Positions 4,814 through 8,183 of a DNA stretch of 8,183 nt are shown here, piece after piece; the first letter of the stretch is position 1; the number at the start of each line of letters is the position of its first letter. The notes under the pieces are model-generated. The model searched no databases and had not been told where the DNA came from. It worked only from the letters and a program-made list of their open reading frames with translations. A program made the position numbers and the translations under genes. This DNA comes from Thermoleophilia bacterium (lineage in GTDB: Bacteria > Actinomycetota > Thermoleophilia > Miltoncostaeales > Miltoncostaeaceae), in the NCBI GenBank assembly GCA_017882555.1, contig JADGPH010000140.1, positions 1 to 8,183 on the forward strand, in the 5' to 3' direction.

Positions 4814-6097
4814 ATGTCGGCAACCGTCGTCGTAGGCGCACAATGGGGTGATGAAGGCAAGGGCAAGGTCGTCGACCTGCTGGCGGAAAAGAGCGACTTG
4901 GTCGCGCGCTACCAGGGCGGCAACAACGCGGGTCATACCATCGTCGCGGGCTCGGAGACCTACAAGTTGCACCTGGTGCCCTCGGGGATTCTGTACCCCG
5001 GCACGTTGTGTGTGATCGGGACGGGTACCGTCGTCGATCCACGTGCACTGGTCACCGAACTCGATTCGCTCGAATCGCGCGGAATCTCGCTCGATGGCCT
5101 GCGGCTGTCCGGCAGCGCGCACCTGATCATGCCGTACCACGTCGCCCTCGATGGGGCATCGGAGATGCGCCTGGGGCGCTTTTCGATCGGCACGACCCGG
5201 CGCGGCATCGGACCCTGCTATCAGGACAAGGCCGCGCGCATCGGAATCCGGGCCCAGGACCTGCTGGACCCCAAGATCCTCGTGCGCAAACTCGAAATCG
5301 CACTCGAGCTGAAGAACGAAATCATGGAGCGGATCTACGAGCTGCCCCGTATGAACGCCCAAGAGATCGCCGACAACCTGGCTCCTGTCGCGGCGCGCCT
5401 GGCGCCCTTTATTGCCGACACGTCACTGTTGGTCGAAAACGCACTGCGCGATGGTAAGAGCGTGCTGCTCGAAGGCGCACAGGGCACGATGCTCGACGTC
5501 GACCACGGCACCTATCCGTTCGTGACCTCCTCGAACCCGATCGCGGGCGCCGCCTCGACCGGGATCGGTATCGGCCCGACGCGGATCACCCGCGTGCTGG
5601 GGGTCAGCAAGGCGTACACCACCCGCGTCGGCGAGGGTCCGTTCCCGACCGAACTCTTCGACAGCGATGGCACGCGCATGCTCGAGCGTGGCAACGAATT
5701 CGGGACGACCACCGGCCGTCAGCGCCGCTGCGGATGGATCGATCTCGTGGCCTTGCGCTATGCCGCACGCTTGTCGGGCTTCACCGAGCTGGCCCTCACC
5801 AAGCTTGACGTGCTCTCGGGCTTCGACCGGGTGCGCATCTGCGATGCCTACCTGACCCGCGACGGCGAGATCCTCCGCGACTTCCCATACCACCAGACCG
5901 TCTTCCACGGCTGCACGCCGATGTACGACGATCTGGCCGGATGGGATGACGACATCTCCGAGTGCCGCGAGCTGAAGCACCTGCCGGCGGCCGCGCGCGC
6001 CTACGTGGAGACGATCTCCCAGGCGATCGAAGTCCCGATCACGCTCATCGGTACCGGCCAGGGCCGCCACCAGGTCATCGATACGGTGGAGATCTAG
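4814..6097 (+). CDS. purA: Adenylosuccinate synthetase
   Basis: 427 residues, normal length. The enzyme uses GTP to condense IMP with aspartate, giving adenylosuccinate, the first committed step to AMP; cytoplasmic. The P-loop-like GAQWGDEGKGKVVDLL lies at 8-23, with Asp13 as the catalytic base position and His41 in NNAGHTIV; both fall at the E. coli numbers. Further signatures are IGTTRRGIGPCYQDK (IMP site), LLEGAQGTMLDVDHGTYPF, SSNPIAGAASTGIGIGP, GEGPFPTE, the aspartate loop TTTGRQRRCGW (298-308), LTKLDVLSGF, and the C-terminal guanine-binding GTGQGRHQVI. No key residue appears missing. It starts 3 bases after dnaB with only weak Shine-Dalgarno potential, so it is probably coupled to dnaB. 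PurB, the next enzyme of the AMP branch, is encoded two genes downstream. Confidence 0.98.
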   Translation: MSATVVVGAQWGDEGKGKVVDLLAEKSDLVARYQGGNNAGHTIVAGSETYKLHLVPSGILYPGTLCVIGTGTVVDPRALVTELDSLESRGISLDGLRLSGSAHLIMPYHVALDGASEMRLGRFSIGTTRRGIGPCYQDKAARIGIRAQDLLDPKILVRKLEIALELKNEIMERIYELPRMNAQEIADNLAPVAARLAPFIADTSLLVENALRDGKSVLLEGAQGTMLDVDHGTYPFVTSSNPIAGAASTGIGIGPTRITRVLGVSKAYTTRVGEGPFPTELFDSDGTRMLERGNEFGTTTGRQRRCGWIDLVALRYAARLSGFTELALTKLDVLSGFDRVRICDAYLTRDGEILRDFPYHQTVFHGCTPMYDDLAGWDDDISECRELKHLPAAARAYVETISQAIEVPITLIGTGQGRHQVIDTVEI

Positions 6098-6098
6098 A

Positions 6099-6125
6099 CG
6101 CGGGGACATGACCCCGCTCCCCGCG
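6099..6125 (+). promoter_or_regulatory. Overlapping hairpins in the purA-purD spacer
   Basis: CGCGGGGA at 6099-6106 can pair with TCCCCGCG at 6118-6125 (8 bp, 11-base loop), or GCGGGG at 6100-6105 with CCCCGC at 6112-6117 (6 bp, 6-base loop). The two are mutually exclusive. They begin one base after the purA stop and are followed by six A (6128-6133), not T, so this is not a plus-strand intrinsic terminator. An upstream ATG at 6108 lies in the loop, arguing against its use as the purD start. Mild attenuation or transcript processing is possible. Confidence 0.4.
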
Positions 6126-6182
6126 GGAAAAAATGTCGTGCGAACCCGACCTGCACAGGGTCGTATATGCGAGCATGCGTCG

Positions 6183-7451
6183 GTGCAGCAAACGGTGCTG
6201 GTGGTGGGCGGCGGCGGTCGCGAGCACGCCCTTGTTCGGGCGCTCGCGCGGGCTGAGGGCAACCCGAATATCGTCTGCGCGCCGGGCAACGCCGGCATTG
6301 CCCAGCACGCCCAGATTCGCCCCCTCGATGTCAGCGCTCCCGCTGCGGTCACAGCCCTCGCACGATCGATCAGCGCCGACTTCGCCGTGCTCGGTCCCGA
6401 GGCACCGTTGGTGACCGGCGCCGCCGATGCGCTACGGGCCGCCGGAATCCCGGCGCTCGGCCCATCCCTGGCGGCGGCTCGCCTGGAAGCCAGCAAGACG
6501 TTCGCCAAGGAGATCATGGTCGCCGCGGGCGTGCCCACCGCCCGGGCCGCGACGGTGACCGACGTGGCCGCCGGGCTCAAGGTGATCGACACCTTTGGCC
6601 TCCCCGTGGCGATCAAGGCCGATGGACTGGCCGCCGGCAAAGGCGTGGTCGTCGCGCACACCCGGGCCGAAGCCGCCCACGCGCTCGCCGATGCACTTGA
6701 ACGCCGTGTGTTCGGCGATGCCGGCGAGATCGTCTTGATCGAGGAAGGTTTGACCGGTCCCGAGGTGTCGCTGCTGGCGATCTGCGCGGGCGCGAGCGTC
6801 GCGCGCTTTCCCGCCGCGCGCGACTACAAACCGATCGGCGACGGCAACACCGGGCCCAATACCGGCGGCATGGGCTCGGTCTCCCCGATACCCGATATCT
6901 CTGATGCCGAGGCCGATCGCTTGATCGACGCCGTACATCGCCCGGTCGTGGCCGAGATGGCTCGCCGCGGAATACCGTTTTCCGGTGTGCTCTACGCGGG
7001 TCTGATGATGACCCCCGACGGTCCCCGGGTCTTGGAGTTCAACGTGCGGTTCGGGGATCCCGAGACCCAAGCGCTCCTACCGCGCCTGGCGGAAGATGCG
7101 GTCGAGCTTCTCGGCGGCGCCGCCCGCGGATCGCTGCCCGACCGCCCGGTCCGGGTGCACGAGGATCCATGTGTCGCCGTCGTACTGGCGGCCGCCGGGT
7201 ATCCCGGCACCCCACGCCACGGCGACGTGATCACCGGTCTGGACGACGCCATGGCGACCGGCGCCGAGGTGTATCACGCCGGCACACGCACCAACGACAC
7301 AGGGCAAATCGTGACCGCTGGAGGTCGCGTCCTCGCGGTCGCCCAGCGGGGCATCACGATCGCCGAGGCCCGCGCAAGGGCCTACGCAGCAGCAGATCTC
7401 ATTGCCTGGGAGGGTATGCAAATGCGGCGCGACATCGCACTCAACCTGTGA
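6183..7451 (+). CDS. purD: Phosphoribosylamine-glycine ligase (GAR synthetase)
   Basis: ATP-grasp enzyme that joins glycine to 5-phosphoribosylamine, the second step of de novo purine synthesis. From GTG 6183 it has 422 residues, close to the family norm, and opens QQTVLVVGGGGREHALVRAL as family members do. The frame extends up to ATG 6108, but those 25 residues do not resemble PurD and include the spacer hairpins. Domains: N-terminal Rossmann-like part (GGGGREHA, 9-16; LGPEAPLV), ATP-grasp with KADGLAAGKGVVVA (145-158) and GDGNTGPNTGGMG (219-231), metal/ATP site EFNVRFGDPE (285-294), and the C-terminal domain (about 315-422, AAAGYPGTPRHGD). It is a stand-alone PurD, not fused to PurM or PurN. 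No clear Shine-Dalgarno precedes GTG 6183. Its TGA overlaps the purB GTG by four bases. Confidence 0.96.
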   Translation: MQQTVLVVGGGGREHALVRALARAEGNPNIVCAPGNAGIAQHAQIRPLDVSAPAAVTALARSISADFAVLGPEAPLVTGAADALRAAGIPALGPSLAAARLEASKTFAKEIMVAAGVPTARAATVTDVAAGLKVIDTFGLPVAIKADGLAAGKGVVVAHTRAEAAHALADALERRVFGDAGEIVLIEEGLTGPEVSLLAICAGASVARFPAARDYKPIGDGNTGPNTGGMGSVSPIPDISDAEADRLIDAVHRPVVAEMARRGIPFSGVLYAGLMMTPDGPRVLEFNVRFGDPETQALLPRLAEDAVELLGGAARGSLPDRPVRVHEDPCVAVVLAAAGYPGTPRHGDVITGLDDAMATGAEVYHAGTRTNDTGQIVTAGGRVLAVAQRGITIAEARARAYAAADLIAWEGMQMRRDIALNL

Positions 7452-8183
7452 TCCCCCGCTACTCACGACCCGCGATGTCGGCGATCTGGGTCGAAGACGC
7501 CAAGTTCGGGCGCTGGCTCGAAGTCGAGTTGGCGGTGTGCCGCGCGTGGGCGCGTCGTGGGGTGATTCCTGCCCACGACCTCGCCGAGATCGAGGCGAAG
7601 GCCGCCTTCACCGTGGAACGCTCCCAAGAGCTCGAAAAGACAACCAACCACGATGTCGTCGCCTTCCTGACCGATGTCGCCGAGCACGTCGGGCCGGCCT
7701 CGCGGTGGATCCACTTCGGGATGACCTCCTCCGATGTCCTTGACACCGGGCTCGGCCTGGCAATCGGGCGTGCCGGGGCCCTGTTGATCGACGAGCAAGC
7801 CGCCCTGACCCGCACCCTGCGCGACCTGGCACTCACCCATCGCGACACCGTCTCGGTCGGGCGGACCCACGGCGTGCATGCCGAACCCACCAGCTTCGGA
7901 CTGAAGATGGCCGGGTTTGCCTTTGAGAGCCACCGCAACGAGGAGCGACTGCGGCGGGCGGTGGAGCAGTGCGCGTTCGGCAAGCTCTCCGGCGCCGTCG
8001 GAACCTACGCGACGCTGCCGCCCGATCTCGAAGCCGAAGTCCTCGCCGAACTCCGGCTCGGGGCCGAGACGGTCTCGACCCAGGTCGTCGCCCGTGACCG
8101 CCACGCCGAGCTCGTGACCACGATGGCGGTCGCCGCCAGCTCGCTGGATCGCCTGGCCACGGAGCTGCGGCACCTGCAGCGCA
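7448..8183 (+). CDS. purB: Adenylosuccinate lyase (partial, C-terminus beyond the right edge)
   Basis: Lyase of the fumarase/aspartase superfamily acting twice in purine synthesis: SAICAR to AICAR, and adenylosuccinate to AMP, releasing fumarate each time. The 245 visible residues begin MIPRYSRPAMSAIWVEDAKF, the typical start, from GTG 7448, which overlaps the purD stop as GTGA and indicates translational coupling. His68 (TTNHDV), His89 (WIHFGMTSSDVLDT) and His141 (GRTHGVHAEPTSFGLK) coincide with the catalytic or substrate-binding histidines numbered 68, 89 and 141 in Bacillus subtilis PurB. LSGAVGTYA (180-188) is also conserved. The signature loop with the catalytic serine (SSxMPxKxNP) lies beyond the window. 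About 245 of an expected 430-480 residues are present. No frame disruption is seen. Confidence 0.96.
   Translation, partial: MIPRYSRPAMSAIWVEDAKFGRWLEVELAVCRAWARRGVIPAHDLAEIEAKAAFTVERSQELEKTTNHDVVAFLTDVAEHVGPASRWIHFGMTSSDVLDTGLGLAIGRAGALLIDEQAALTRTLRDLALTHRDTVSVGRTHGVHAEPTSFGLKMAGFAFESHRNEERLRRAVEQCAFGKLSGAVGTYATLPPDLEAEVLAELRLGAETVSTQVVARDRHAELVTTMAVAASSLDRLATELRHLQR

Noticed and set aside
3950..5362. 470-codon minus-strand ORF
   Set aside because: Exact antisense of dnaB and purA, whose motifs are intact; long antisense ORFs are common in GC-rich DNA.
6108..6182. Upstream ATG start for purD
   Set aside because: The ATG is in a hairpin loop one base after a GGGGA, too close for a Shine-Dalgarno, and the added 25 residues do not match the family.
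5423..6661. 412-codon minus-strand ORF
   Set aside because: Antisense to purA and purD and crosses their boundary; Ala/Arg-rich with no recognisable motif.

Overview
The window is GC-rich and densely coding. It reads as a bacterial chromosome, most likely from a high-GC Gram-positive lineage (Actinomycetota, possibly a deep or uncultured branch). This rests on the strong G/C bias at third codon positions, frequent GTG starts, the SSB tail ending in DDDDIPF, and the rpsF/ssb/rplI/dnaB neighbourhood. The phylum is inferred by eye; no search was run.

Layout. Positions 1-1280 hold the N-terminal 426 codons of one minus-strand gene. It is an unrecognised protein with a probable N-terminal winged-helix (HARE-like) domain and an alpha-helical, TPR-like remainder; it runs off the left edge. 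A 136-bp divergent spacer follows, then a plus-strand gene (1417-1911) for a thioredoxin-fold-like protein that keeps at most one active-site cysteine. After a 136-bp promoter and leader region comes a co-directional block: rpsF (ribosomal protein S6), ssb, rplI (L9), dnaB (replicative helicase), purA, purD and purB, the last cut by the right edge. Spacing is tight (3 bp rpsF-ssb, 31 bp ssb-rplI, 3 bp dnaB-purA, 4-bp overlap purD-purB). The two larger gaps each contain inverted repeats: 56 bp between rplI and dnaB, 85 bp between purA and purD.

How the genes work together. S6 and L9 serve the ribosome. SSB and DnaB act at the replication fork. PurA and PurB are consecutive enzymes converting IMP to AMP, PurB also acts earlier in IMP synthesis, and PurD makes glycinamide ribonucleotide near the start of the de novo pathway. 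The block thus couples translation, replication and purine supply in one probable transcription unit. A perfect 19-bp hairpin at the rplI stop codon could lower or uncouple expression of the dnaB-pur part.

No mobile element, CRISPR array, tRNA or rRNA was seen. Most of the window is conserved housekeeping sequence. The points worth a second look are: a probable ATT start codon for rpsF; the absence of rpsR from its usual place between ssb and rplI; the rplI/dnaB hairpin; and the two uncharacterised genes upstream, a possible leaderless HTH-repeat protein divergent from a monothiol thioredoxin-like protein. No clearly new multi-gene system was identified.
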